Source: Candidatus Zhuqueibacterota bacterium (GTDB taxonomy: Bacteria > Zhuqueibacterota > Zhuqueibacteria > Zhuqueibacterales > Geothermadaptataceae). From it: a stretch of DNA of 44,388 nt. Made by a program: the position numbers and the translations under genes. Location of the stretch: NCBI GenBank assembly GCA_030950365.1, contig JAUZRQ010000047.1, forward strand, positions 1-44,388, given 5' to 3'. Shown here piece after piece: positions 6,602-15,058 of the stretch. The notes beneath the pieces were generated by a model. It made no database searches and was not told the DNA's origin. It saw only the letters and a list, made by a program, of their open reading frames with translations. Each line of letters opens with the position of its first letter. Positions within the stretch are counted from its first letter, which is position 1.

Positions 6602-9439
6602 CTATTGCCGGGAGGTGTTTTCTTCGTCGGGGGGTAGGGTGACCGTACCTGCTGCCCAACGCATTGGCTGCTGGGTTTGCATGGGTTGTAGGGAGATCAG
6701 TTGAAAATCCGCACCTAGCCCCGCCAGCATGTCGATGACGCTCTGATCTTTGGTGAAATAGAACAGTTGGTGCGTGCGCGCAAGCCGCAACAATATTTTT
6801 AACATGTTTTCCTGACGCTGCGCATCGGCATGCACCAGCGGATCATCCAAAAATAGTGGGATGGTATCGGTGCTGCGCGAAAAAAACTGAGTGAGCGCCG
6901 TGCGTAACAACAAAAACATCTGTTCTTGCGTGCCAAAACTCAATTGATACAATGGTACCAGGGTTCGTGCCACAGCGTGTGAGATTTTGATATCGAAGCT
7001 GGCGGGATCGATAAAAACCTGCTCGTAGCGGTGATCGGTAAGCTGTGCCAGATATCGGCCGATAATGTCCGCCAGTTCCGGGGCCAGACTCTGGTGCGTC
7101 TCCTGCGCCACTTCCGACAGGGTTTCGTAGGCCAGTTGCAGGGCCTGGCGTTTGCGCAGCAGTTCGTCCATCTCCTGCTGAAATATGGCCAGCTTTTCCT
7201 CCAGCTCGGAAAGATCGGGCAGCTTCGATTCGCGCTCGTTTACGCGCTCCTGCAGCGCCGCCAGCTCGATCTGCAATTGCTGGCGTTGGCCGCGCACTTC
7301 ATCGAGCAACTGCTCGAGCTCTTTCTTCGGCGGCAGGTTGGTCACCGACTGCCGCTCGCTCACCGCCGATTCCAGCGCCTGCACCTTTTCATGCACCTGT
7401 TCGATGGTCTGGCCGCCGAGCATCTCCTGCTCCAGCGCGCTGATCTGATCCCATTCCTTCATCAGCGCATCGTATTTTTGTCCACGGGCCACGGCCTGAA
7501 AGAACGACTCCGCGTCCTGCTCGAGATTACCGGTCCAGCAATTGGCCGCCAGAAACAGAGTGCGCAGCCGTTCGTGAATGTCTTGCAGCCGCTGATCCTT
7601 GTCTGCCAGTTTTTTTTCAATTTCACTGATCTTTTGGTTCAGCTCATCAATGTAACGTCGGAGTTGCTGCCCGTGTCGCAGCATCTCGGCAATGCGAGCC
7701 AGGGTTTCGAGCGATAGCGTGCGGAATTGGAATGTCTTGAGCCATGGCTTGATTGCTTCCACCAGCTCTTGCTGTGCCTGTACATGCTGGAGGGCTTCTG
7801 CATTCAGTTCGCGGAATTTGCTGTACCGATTCGATATTTTGAGCAGCTCCTCGGCCCGATCCACGCCAAACTGGCTCAATACCTCGCGCAGCTCGTTCTG
7901 TTCCATTTGCAGGAGCTGCTGTTCGTAGTCGATGTTTCCTTCCCAGGTTCGGATGGACTTTTTGAACAGCAATTCGAAAATGAGCCACATGATGGCCAGC
8001 GGCGTGGCCAGGAAGCTCATCAGCTTCTGGGCGTCGGACATGGAATCCTGAAACGAAATTATATGATTGGGCAGCATCGACGAAATGGCCAGAAAGAACG
8101 AAATAAACAGCACCAATACCACCGCTATGCGGCCGAACATAAAATAGCGTCGCCGCTGCTCGATCTCCTGGCGTTGGCCATCGAGATCGGCCTGCTTTTC
8201 TTTCAGTTCGTTCTCACGATCCTGTAATGCCTCCAGCGCCTCAAATCCAATGGCATTCAGCTTGCTTTCGATCTCCGGTGCGATGCCCATTTCGTTCAGG
8301 CGCTTATGCAACGCTTTGCGTTCAGCCTCGATCTGATCCACAAACTGCTGCATCCGCTCCCAGCGGCGTTGCAATTCGAAGAATTGATTCAGGTCGTCGC
8401 GGGTCCAGAAATCCTGATCCGGTGGTAATGCGTCCAGATCGTAGCGTGCTTTTTTGAGTTCGCTTTGCAAATGACGCAGCTCTTCGTGCATGTGCTGGCG
8501 TTCCTCACGCAGTAGCTTGCGTTCTTGCATCAATTTTAGGACGACATCGCGGTTGGTCACCGGGATGTGTGGCTGTCGCTGAATCTGGTTGAGCTGCTGC
8601 TCCAGTTCCTGCTTGCGCACCGCCAACTTCTCATGTCGCTGAATCAGGTTCTGCAATTCCTGATAATCGCACAGCCGAACGTCGCGTTCGATCTCTGTCT
8701 CGCGCTGTTGCAGGCTCTCGATTTGCCCTTTTAAATGCTGAATTTTCAGATAATCGCTTTCCAGTTGCTTGGCCAGTGATTTTCGCTCCTCCAGCAGGGC
8801 TTCAGTTCGCTGAATATCCTGTCGCAATTCATAAATCGGACCGCTACGACTGCGGTCGGTACCCAGACTGCGGATGGCTTTGGACAGCCGATCCAGTGCC
8901 AACCGCGCGGATGCGTCTGAGGCGCCGCTGTCGATAAACCGCATCAGGTAATCGTTGATTTCTTTAGCATCGTCGTCACGCAGCACAGCCAGCTCGCCCT
9001 GCTTGAAGCAAGCCGTGGCCTCAAACACCCGGCGGGACAGGCCGACGAGCGCCTCGAGGAATTCCACATATCCGCGCCGTCCGGAAAAATAATTCTGGGT
9101 GACTTCCTGGCCGGTGCTGGTCTCAAAGATGCGGGTCTGGGGCTCGCGTCCGTCAAACCGGCGGGTGATGAGGTATTCTCGGCCGTCGTCCATGCGAATG
9201 GCTAGCTCGCCGCCATACTGGTCAAAATGCCAGGGCCTGAACCGCTCATGGTACTGTTTTTCAGAGGAGGTGGGACGGGAACGGGAGTAAATGCCGAAGA
9301 GCAATGATAAAATCGCTTGTTGCAGGGTGGATTTGCCGGATTCATTGGGGCCAAAGATCACATTCAGCCCCGGATGGAATTCAAATTCCTGCTGTGCTAA
9401 GCAACCGAATCCGTGAATATGTAATTTGGCAAGGATCAT
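6602..9439 (-). CDS. yhaN: YhaN-type Rad50/SbcC-like ATPase
   Basis: The 945-residue protein is an SMC/Rad50-like ATPase of the YhaN class. It has an N-terminal ATP lobe (Walker A GPNESGKST, residues 30-38), two very long coiled coils and a C-terminal lobe with the signature LSFGT (about 833) and Walker B PLFLDDPLVHAD (about 861-872). In the middle, where Rad50 has its zinc hook, there are two hydrophobic segments (about 432-456 and 472-493) and no CxxC hook. This is a known trait of YhaN relatives and suggests membrane attachment at the coiled-coil apex. It overlaps the upstream Mre11-like gene by four bases, so the two are translated together and probably form a nuclease-ATPase complex acting on DNA ends. 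Confidence 0.9.
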   Translation of the reverse strand: MILAKLHIHGFGCLAQQEFEFHPGLNVIFGPNESGKSTLQQAILSLLFGIYSRSRPTSSEKQYHERFRPWHFDQYGGELAIRMDDGREYLITRRFDGREPQTRIFETSTGQEVTQNYFSGRRGYVEFLEALVGLSRRVFEATACFKQGELAVLRDDDAKEINDYLMRFIDSGASDASARLALDRLSKAIRSLGTDRSRSGPIYELRQDIQRTEALLEERKSLAKQLESDYLKIQHLKGQIESLQQRETEIERDVRLCDYQELQNLIQRHEKLAVRKQELEQQLNQIQRQPHIPVTNRDVVLKLMQERKLLREERQHMHEELRHLQSELKKARYDLDALPPDQDFWTRDDLNQFFELQRRWERMQQFVDQIEAERKALHKRLNEMGIAPEIESKLNAIGFEALEALQDRENELKEKQADLDGQRQEIEQRRRYFMFGRIAVVLVLFISFFLAISSMLPNHIISFQDSMSDAQKLMSFLATPLAIMWLIFELLFKKSIRTWEGNIDYEQQLLQMEQNELREVLSQFGVDRAEELLKISNRYSKFRELNAEALQHVQAQQELVEAIKPWLKTFQFRTLSLETLARIAEMLRHGQQLRRYIDELNQKISEIEKKLADKDQRLQDIHERLRTLFLAANCWTGNLEQDAESFFQAVARGQKYDALMKEWDQISALEQEMLGGQTIEQVHEKVQALESAVSERQSVTNLPPKKELEQLLDEVRGQRQQLQIELAALQERVNERESKLPDLSELEEKLAIFQQEMDELLRKRQALQLAYETLSEVAQETHQSLAPELADIIGRYLAQLTDHRYEQVFIDPASFDIKISHAVARTLVPLYQLSFGTQEQMFLLLRTALTQFFSRSTDTIPLFLDDPLVHADAQRQENMLKILLRLARTHQLFYFTKDQSVIDMLAGLGADFQLISLQPMQTQQPMRWAAGTVTLPPDEENTSRQ

Positions 9440-10560
9440 GGGTTTAAGATGGTTTCCTCCTCGAAGGCGGCTAGACCAAATTTCAGGGCCATTTCAATGA
9501 GTGCTGAATCCTCGGGTTCCTCTTCGAGCATGTGCTTCAGGCGGCTGGCAAAGCGACCGCGAACGGTTTTTTTATCGAGCTGCGCCAGTTTGATGTCGGC
9601 TTTGCGCATACGGTTGTGGATGGTCACGTAATCGAAATACTGGCTCAGATGCGTTTCCAGCAGGCCGAGTTGCAGGTTCAGACTCTCGGGTTCTTCGCCG
9701 ATGAGGTTTACGCGCAAAAAGTTGGCCTCGGTGGCCCTGGTTGAAATTGTCGAGATGATGCTCTCGGCCAGCGAATGCGTATTGGTGATGGGCTCGGGTT
9801 TGAAATCGAGCGTGATGAAGGCTTGCGTTGCCAGCGGAATCATGGTGATGTTGGGCTTCGTCTCCTGCCAGTCCAGCAAAACGGCCGTGTGTTTGCCGCT
9901 TTCGCCGAAGGAAAGGGGCTGTGGACTGCCCGGATATACCGCCACCGTCCCATTGTTTTCGATAACGCGGCCGCCGTGATAGTGACCGAGCAGGGCAACC
10001 TGAATCCCGGCCTGTTCCAGGTCTTTTAGATGGAACGGCGCGTATTCGCCTCGTGAGGCATCGAAATGGCCCATTTCCGAACCGTGCAGCAGCAGCACAT
10101 GTTGCGTGCCCTCCGGATGGGCGCGGAAGTCGGTCAGGGGATTGTCCCTGCAATTTGGCAGGGTATTGGCCACGCCCCAGATCAATACGTCGTTCATCAG
10201 CGTCACCGGCCGCGGCCTGTATTCGGTGAAGATGTACACGTTATCGGGCCATTCGTAACGGGCATATGGTGAAACCGGATTGTAGTAATCGTGATTGCCG
10301 GGGGCGATCAGAATCGGAATGGGGGCCACTTGTGAAAAACTTTCAAGAAGGAAGTGAATCGTATCCTTGCTAACGCGGTCACCTTCGAACAAATCACCCC
10401 CAATAGTCACGGCATCGACTTCGTATTCAACGGCCAGGTCGAGAATTTTGGCAAGCGTTCGTCGCAAGCGCAGTCGGCATCCCTGCGCAATTTTGGGCGG
10501 TAAGGTGCTGCTAGCAAATGGGGAATCGAGGTGCAGATCAGAAAAATGCAATAGTTTCAT
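9436..10560 (-). CDS. yhaO: YhaO/SbcD-like Mre11-type nuclease
   Basis: This is a calcineurin-like metallophosphoesterase of the Mre11/SbcD class and the likely nuclease partner of the downstream YhaN-like ATPase. Metal-binding motifs in order are FSDLHLD at the start, IGGDLFEG, APGNHDYY, LLLHGSEMGHFD and LLGHYHGG. A C-terminal extension of about 150 residues corresponds to the capping and ATPase-binding part. The reading frame extends to 10614, but I place the start at MKLLHFSDLHLD, which begins the conserved fold at once and has AAAGGG upstream. The stop overlaps the ATPase start by four bases. A near-consensus promoter lies about 160 bases upstream. Confidence 0.9.
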   Translation of the reverse strand: MKLLHFSDLHLDSPFASSTLPPKIAQGCRLRLRRTLAKILDLAVEYEVDAVTIGGDLFEGDRVSKDTIHFLLESFSQVAPIPILIAPGNHDYYNPVSPYARYEWPDNVYIFTEYRPRPVTLMNDVLIWGVANTLPNCRDNPLTDFRAHPEGTQHVLLLHGSEMGHFDASRGEYAPFHLKDLEQAGIQVALLGHYHGGRVIENNGTVAVYPGSPQPLSFGESGKHTAVLLDWQETKPNITMIPLATQAFITLDFKPEPITNTHSLAESIISTISTRATEANFLRVNLIGEEPESLNLQLGLLETHLSQYFDYVTIHNRMRKADIKLAQLDKKTVRGRFASRLKHMLEEEPEDSALIEMALKFGLAAFEEETILNP

Positions 10561-10721
10561 TCCAAACCCTTTCGAGCATCCTGCAAATGCTGCCGATCCT
10601 GGGGGATTGACCACACATCGTCCATGATCGTGGCAATATACGTCATTTCGAAGGGTTCATCCGATTTGTGCTTTTGTGGTTCAATCGGGACAGGTGCCCT
10701 TAAATTAAAAGAATTTAAAAA

Positions 10722-10750
10722 AATATACGAACTTTGAGTGGGCTTGTCAA
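10722..10750 (-). promoter_or_regulatory. Near-consensus sigma70-type promoter of yhaO-yhaN
   Basis: On the minus strand TTGACA (10750-10745) and TATATT (10727-10722) are separated by exactly 17 bases. This is a perfect -35 and a 5/6 -10 box. The expected start near 10715 gives a leader of about 155 bases. Confidence 0.75.
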
Positions 10751-10777
10751 GAAAGGAAGTTCATCGAATAATTTTTA

Positions 10778-10806
10778 TTGCAATTATTAGGTCGAAATGG
10801 TAAATT
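10778..10806 (+). promoter_or_regulatory. Possible promoter of the MinD-like gene
   Basis: TTGCAA (10778-10783) and TAAATT (10801-10806) are 17 bases apart, each matching four of six consensus positions. The position suits the downstream gene, but the match is weak. Confidence 0.3.
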
Positions 10807-10886
10807 GAATAGACTTCGAGCCAATGGGTACCAGACCGGCCCTGACCTGTCAGAAGCCTTCGATTGCTAAAGGATATCCGGCAGCT

Positions 10887-12077
10887 ATGAATTCCCGGCA
10901 GCATCGTGAAAGCAAAATCATCGCCGTGGGCGGTGGCAAAGGCGGTATCGGCAAGACCGTGGTCAGTGCGTCTATAGCTATGGCCCTTGCTGAGGCGAAG
11001 AAAGACGTTGTGGTGATCGATGGAGATCTGGGCGGAGCCAACCTGCATGCCATTTTCGGAATCTACCTGCCGCGACGCACGCTGTACGATTTTTATACCC
11101 GCAAAGTTTCCCGCCTTTCCGATTTGATCCTGGACACACCGATTCCCGGTGTACGGGTGATTTGCGGCGCTCCAGGCACACCGGGCATGGCAAACATCCG
11201 GTATTGGGAAAAGCTGAAAACCCTGCGTCATTTGAACTATCTCAATGCCGATTACGTGATTGTCGATCTGGGCGCGGGCATGTCGTTCAACGAGATCGAT
11301 TTTTTCAACAGCGCGGATATTGGCATCGTGGTGGCCAGTCCCGAGCCGACGTCGATTCACGAGTGTTACAATTTCATTAAAATGACGCTGTTTCGCAAGC
11401 TGCACCGGGCGTTTATGGATTATCCCGACGTCCTGGAAGTTTTGCAGCGCAGCGCCGATCCCATGCATTTACACGACCGCCGGCTGATGTCGCAGATTGC
11501 TGAGGATATCCGTAGCCGAAACCTGCGCGCAGGCATCCGGTTCTACAAGCTACTGAACCACACCAGTCCAAAACTGATTTTAAACAAGCTGCATACCTAT
11601 CAGGAATATCAGGACGGCTTATCGCTACAGGTGGCCGCGCAGGAGCTATTGCGAATTAAAGTGGAATACTGGGGGTATTTGCCTTACAGTCCGCATGTAC
11701 CGCAGGCCGTGCGCGAGCGCCGGCCGGACCAGATTTTGCGTGCGGATACGCAATTGCGCCGGCATGTGGTTAAAATAGTACAGAAATTCATTTTGCATCG
11801 ACCGGTAGCATACAGTGCGCCCGGAGCACGGCCCATCGTGCCGATTACGGATGTGCAGGCGACGGCCAGAGCGCATCCTAATGTTCTGGAGCGCGAATCG
11901 CGCATTTGCTCGATTCATTGCCCGCTGTGGGGCCATTGCCACTTTCAGGAAGGCGGATTGCCGTGCCGTATGCCAAAAAAGGAGTATGAGGCGCGGGTTT
12001 TGGCTCGCAATGCCGTTGTGTCTGCGGATATGGATTCGATGAGCCTGCCGGACAACCGGTCCGGTGAGCCATCCTGA
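10887..12077 (+). CDS. MinD/ParA-like ATPase with C-terminal cysteine cluster
   Basis: This is a deviant-Walker P-loop ATPase of the MinD/FlhG family. It shows GGGKGGIGKT (residues 15-24 from the chosen start), VVVIDGDLGGANLH and YVIVDLGAG. These proteins dimerise with ATP and position partners on membranes or nucleoids. It most resembles the MinD-like proteins described in Deltaproteobacteria and related groups. After the ATPase core there is a helical stretch and then ESRICSIHCPLWGHC..C, that is Cys341, 345, 351 and 360 (C-x3-C-x5-C-x8-C) with nearby histidines. This could bind zinc or an Fe-S cluster. The start follows AAAGGA at about 12 bases; an upstream ATG at 10824 is less likely. No flagellar or MinC genes are near, so the cargo is unknown. 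Confidence 0.82.
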   Translation: MNSRQHRESKIIAVGGGKGGIGKTVVSASIAMALAEAKKDVVVIDGDLGGANLHAIFGIYLPRRTLYDFYTRKVSRLSDLILDTPIPGVRVICGAPGTPGMANIRYWEKLKTLRHLNYLNADYVIVDLGAGMSFNEIDFFNSADIGIVVASPEPTSIHECYNFIKMTLFRKLHRAFMDYPDVLEVLQRSADPMHLHDRRLMSQIAEDIRSRNLRAGIRFYKLLNHTSPKLILNKLHTYQEYQDGLSLQVAAQELLRIKVEYWGYLPYSPHVPQAVRERRPDQILRADTQLRRHVVKIVQKFILHRPVAYSAPGARPIVPITDVQATARAHPNVLERESRICSIHCPLWGHCHFQEGGLPCRMPKKEYEARVLARNAVVSADMDSMSLPDNRSGEPS

Positions 12078-12500
12078 TATGAGGGGGATGCCATGGCAAA
12101 GGCGGGATGCTCGATTTTAGAAGGCGTGGCAAGCCGAGTACATAAAAATTGGGCATCGTTAGCCGCCTTCAAGAGGCCGGGATATCCTGCTACCCTTCCC
12201 TGGAGTATGGTCCTAATATCCCACGAAACTAACGATGCCCTCGTCCTGCTTCGTGTGTCCAGAAAACGTACTTTTTAATTTCCAATTTGTTCCCAATTTT
12301 TTGCTCATTGTTCGGTGAAGCGAATCAATGGAGGACCGGCTATGGCGCGGAATCGCTGATTGCGGCCGCGACATGTTCGCCGAGGCCGCAGTGGCAAGAC
12401 TATGGCGCTGATCAAAATGCTAAAGAAAAGGCATATCTGAGTTTTTTATTGCATTTTGTTGTGGATGAAATTATATTTAATTCTTATAATTTAAGCTCTT
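12078..12500. other. Intergenic region with a long imperfect hairpin
   Basis: No coding frame is convincing. A 61-codon frame at 12093 has no domain and no neighbour support. The main content is the 91-base inverted repeat at 12150-12240. The last 60 bases before yggS are AT-rich and contain TATAATTT near 12487, possibly a -10 element or part of an AT-rich leader. yggS itself has no obvious ribosome site. Confidence 0.45.
12150..12240. ncRNA. Unassigned structured element (possible RNA)
   Basis: GGGCATCGTTAG (12150-12161) pairs perfectly with CTAACGATGCCC (12229-12240). Inside, GGGATAT pairs with ATATCCC, with a small GCCT-loop-AGGC hairpin on one side. The central part pairs better when read from the minus strand: UACUC with GGGUA uses a G-U pair that becomes C-A on the plus strand. 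The minus-strand form is followed by AATTTTTATG. The shape is a rod with an apical loop. I do not recognise a known RNA family. It could be a small RNA, a leader structure or a repeat. Confidence 0.4.
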
Positions 12501-13187
12501 ATGGAGGATATTGTTCAAAATTTACAGACTGTCCGCGAGCGCATGGCCCGGGCCTGCGAACGAAGCCAACGCGACCCTTCGGAAATCAAGCTGGTGGCAG
12601 TGACCAAAACGGTCGACGCGGGCAGAATCACTGCCGCGATTCGCGCCGGCGTCCGGATTGTGGGCGAAAACCGCGTGCAGGAGGCGCTGCGTAAAAAGCC
12701 ACAGGTGCCAGTACAGGCACAGTGGCACATGATTGGCCATTTGCAGACCAACAAGGTTCGCAAGGCGCTGCAGATTTTTGATATGGTGCAATCGCTAGAT
12801 TCGCTGCGTCTGGCTGAGGAACTGGACAAACAGGCCGAAAAACTCGGTCGTCCGGTTGAGGCGCTCATTGAGGTCAACACCTCGGGCGAAGTCAGCAAAT
12901 TCGGTATTCAACCGCAGGAAACGCAGGCATTCATCCGCGAACTCGAGCGTTTTCCGCGGATTGTTGTCAAAGGACTCATGACCATTGGGCCGCTGACCGA
13001 TGATGAGCAGCGTATCCGGCGGAGTTTTCGAATGCTGCGTGAGCTGTTCGAGTCGCTGAAATCGACCAACCAACCGCGTGTGGAAATGCGCCATCTGTCG
13101 ATGGGCATGACCGACGATTTCGAGATCGCAATCGAGGAAGGCAGCAACATGGTGCGCATTGGACGGGCGATTTTCGGAGAACGTTAA
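12501..13187 (+). CDS. yggS: YggS-family PLP homeostasis protein
   Basis: The 228-residue protein is a PLP-binding TIM-barrel of the YggS/PROSC/YlmE family, which buffers pyridoxal phosphate and affects amino-acid pools. The PLP lysine is Lys36 in VAVTKTV. Other family motifs are IVGENRVQEA, WHMIGHLQTNKVR, LIEVNTSGEVSKFGI, GLMTIGP, LSMGMTDDFEIAIEEGSNMVRIGRAIFG at the end. Length is normal. The start ATG has no clear Shine-Dalgarno. yggT follows after 11 bases, and this pairing with divIVA further on is the ylmE-ylmG-divIVA arrangement seen next to division genes in Gram-positive bacteria. Confidence 0.95.
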   Translation: MEDIVQNLQTVRERMARACERSQRDPSEIKLVAVTKTVDAGRITAAIRAGVRIVGENRVQEALRKKPQVPVQAQWHMIGHLQTNKVRKALQIFDMVQSLDSLRLAEELDKQAEKLGRPVEALIEVNTSGEVSKFGIQPQETQAFIRELERFPRIVVKGLMTIGPLTDDEQRIRRSFRMLRELFESLKSTNQPRVEMRHLSMGMTDDFEIAIEEGSNMVRIGRAIFGER

Positions 13188-13198
13188 TAGGGAGGGAC

Positions 13199-13495
13199 AT
13201 GTTTATCTTTGCGAATCTGATTGAAGCCATTGCCAGTATTCTGAATCTGGTCATCACCCTGTACATCTGGGCCATCATCATTCGGGCAATCCTGTCCTGG
13301 GTGAATGCCGATCCATACAATCCTATCGTGCGGTTTCTGGTGACGATTACCGAGCCGGCATTGTACCGCATCCGGCAGTACCTGCCGCCCATGGGTGGTA
13401 TCGATCTGTCACCGCTGGTGCTGATTCTGGTGCTGTATTTCCTGCAATCGTTCCTTGTGCGCACACTGCACGATCTGGCCAGCGTAATGCGTTAG
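13199..13495 (+). CDS. yggT: YggT-family membrane protein
   Basis: The 98-residue protein has two hydrophobic spans (about residues 12-33 and 68-88). Between them are the YggT signatures RAILSWVNADPYNPIVRFL and TEPALYRIRQYLPPMGGIDLSPLV. YggT/YlmG proteins are small inner-membrane proteins linked to cell division and chloroplast or nucleoid organisation, with no known catalysis. A strong GGGAGGG lies just before ATG. The gene sits between yggS and divIVA, as ylmG does in Firmicutes, so a division-related role is likely by context. Confidence 0.92.
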   Translation: MFIFANLIEAIASILNLVITLYIWAIIIRAILSWVNADPYNPIVRFLVTITEPALYRIRQYLPPMGGIDLSPLVLILVLYFLQSFLVRTLHDLASVMR

Positions 13496-13596
13496 TTCTG
13501 TGGGGAACCGGGCTTTTGCAAGATGCTGTGGATCGAAAGCCTATGCTGAGATGTTTGGCCTGATTCTTTTGTATTTTTACTTTATGGAGGCCTGTC

Positions 13597-14316
13597 GTGA
13601 AACTTACACCGCTCGACATCAAAAAACAAGAGTTTAAAAAATCACTACGCGGCTATGACCCGGTGGAGGTGGACGCCTTTCTAGAGATGGTCGCCGATGA
13701 GTTTGAGGCGCTCATCAAGGAGAAGAATCAGCTCGCCGATGAGGTGTTGAAGCTGCGTACGCAATTGCAGGACTACCAGCAGGTCGAGAAAACGCTCAAA
13801 GAAACGCTGGTCAATGCCCAGGAAAATATCACGGCCTCCAGACAGACCAGCCAGCGGGAAGCCGACATGATTTTGCGCGAAGCCGAGCTGCGCGCCGAGA
13901 AGATCATCGAAAATGCCCGAATGAAACTGGAAAGGCTGAAAAATGACATCATGCTCATTAAGGCCCAGAAAGAGAGCTTTGCCCGACGGCTGCGCCACTT
14001 GCTGGAAAGCCAGATTGAGCTGATCCATGTTTTAGAAATGGATGACGTCGGCTATGATGATATCAGCAAGAAAGACGAAAAAATAGCCCAAAAGCCTGGC
14101 AAAAGCGAGGAAAAGCGCGAAGGCTCGTTCCAGAGGCGCAAAATAGACATCCCCTTTCAGCGCAGCGGTTCCCCACTGGTGCGTGATGCCAGCAACCGCC
14201 TGGCCCGAGAAAACAGCGAAGAGAAATCGGCGAACGATGAGACCGAGGCCAAAAAGAACGACCAGAAAAAAGACGACAAATCGGTGCCGCGGATCTCGGA
14301 TCAGTTCATTACCTGA
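13597..14316 (+). CDS. divIVA: DivIVA-domain coiled-coil protein
   Basis: The 239-residue protein begins with the DivIVA lipid-binding domain: KLTPLDIKKQEFKKSLRGYDPVEVDAFL is the classical N-terminal signature. A long coiled coil then runs over about residues 30-145, where the SQREADMILREAELRAEKIIENA segment is typical. The last 80 residues are charged and disordered, rich in Lys and Glu. DivIVA proteins sense membrane curvature and recruit partners to poles or septa. The GTG start is supported by TATGGAGG six bases upstream. It follows yggS and yggT by about 100 bases. Its presence in a diderm genome is less usual than in Gram-positives but known. Confidence 0.93.
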   Translation: MKLTPLDIKKQEFKKSLRGYDPVEVDAFLEMVADEFEALIKEKNQLADEVLKLRTQLQDYQQVEKTLKETLVNAQENITASRQTSQREADMILREAELRAEKIIENARMKLERLKNDIMLIKAQKESFARRLRHLLESQIELIHVLEMDDVGYDDISKKDEKIAQKPGKSEEKREGSFQRRKIDIPFQRSGSPLVRDASNRLARENSEEKSANDETEAKKNDQKKDDKSVPRISDQFIT

Positions 14317-14530
14317 AGTTGATGAACCGGATGCGTCTTCAAATCGCGGTCGGCGCGCGTAAAATTTTAAGTAACGATTCAGCCATTCGGTTCCCGGCCT
14401 TCAGTGGCAAGTCGATGAAAGCCACTGGTACGCTGGCTTGACCAGAAAAACTTTTAAGAATTGCACCTGCCTGAATCGGTACAAATAGAGATAAAAATCA
14501 AGTATTGAATCATCATCTGAGGGCTGCACC

Positions 14531-15043
14531 ATGAAGCAGAAACGATCCGCCATTTTTTTGATTGTTGCTCTGTTCGCACTCAATTCCTGTGCAAACCGGG
14601 CTCTTTTACAAGACGATGCCGGGCGTCCTATCAGCGAAGAGGAGGTGAACGCTCGTAAAGGCAATTCCAATTTTCTGCTGTTTACGATTGGCGGCGGCGC
14701 GTTGAGCTTTGGCGCCAGTTTTTTTATCGGTTCGCTGGTGGATCGTATGACCGATGATCCCAATCATACGGCTCTATGGGTGACCACCGGCCTTGGCACG
14801 GCGGCCGGTCTGGCCTATTTTGTGCATCAGGGGCGGGTGCGGGATTTCAATCTGGCCGTGGAACAGATTCGGCGTGAACGAGTACAGGGCCTGTCGAAAA
14901 AGCTGACCGAGGAAAAACGCCGCCGCGAGCAAATCGAAGCGGAGAAGCGTCGCCTGTTAGAAGAGCGGCAGCGCCAGGAAGAAGAGCGGCGGAAGCTGCT
15001 GGAGGCACTGAAAAAGCGCAAGCAAAAAGAAAAAGATCAATGA
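14531..15043 (+). CDS. Lipoprotein with membrane segments and charged coiled-coil tail
   Basis: The 170-residue product carries a lipoprotein signal with LNSC (Cys20). Two glycine-rich hydrophobic stretches follow (about residues 54-74 and 83-100), and then a highly charged Glu/Arg/Lys coiled coil runs from about 110 to the end. No family is recognised. The tail resembles structural or TolA-like helices in composition only. It is encoded between divIVA and punA, 15 bases ahead of punA, so it probably shares a transcript with the surrounding genes. An outer-membrane-anchored rod reaching into the periplasm is a reasonable picture, but the two hydrophobic stretches make the topology uncertain. 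Confidence 0.65.
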   Translation: MKQKRSAIFLIVALFALNSCANRALLQDDAGRPISEEEVNARKGNSNFLLFTIGGGALSFGASFFIGSLVDRMTDDPNHTALWVTTGLGTAAGLAYFVHQGRVRDFNLAVEQIRRERVQGLSKKLTEEKRRREQIEAEKRRLLEERQRQEEERRKLLEALKKRKQKEKDQ

Positions 15044-15058
15044 CCAAGGATTAACCGG

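Larger units (their letters stand above)
10561..10886. other. Divergent promoter region between yhaO and the MinD-like gene
   Basis: No gene is supported. The region carries a strong minus-strand promoter and a weaker plus-strand candidate. An ATG at 10824 is in frame with the MinD-like gene but lacks a ribosome site and would add 21 residues without similarity. Confidence 0.55.

Noticed and set aside
12150-12240. Signal recognition particle RNA on the minus strand
   Set aside because: The rod shape and GGGAAGGGTAGCAGG are suggestive, but the conserved CAGG of the symmetric loop and the GGAA tetraloop are missing.
12093-12278. 61-codon plus-strand frame after the MinD-like gene
   Set aside because: It covers the left arm and core of the long hairpin and lacks domain or ribosome-site support.
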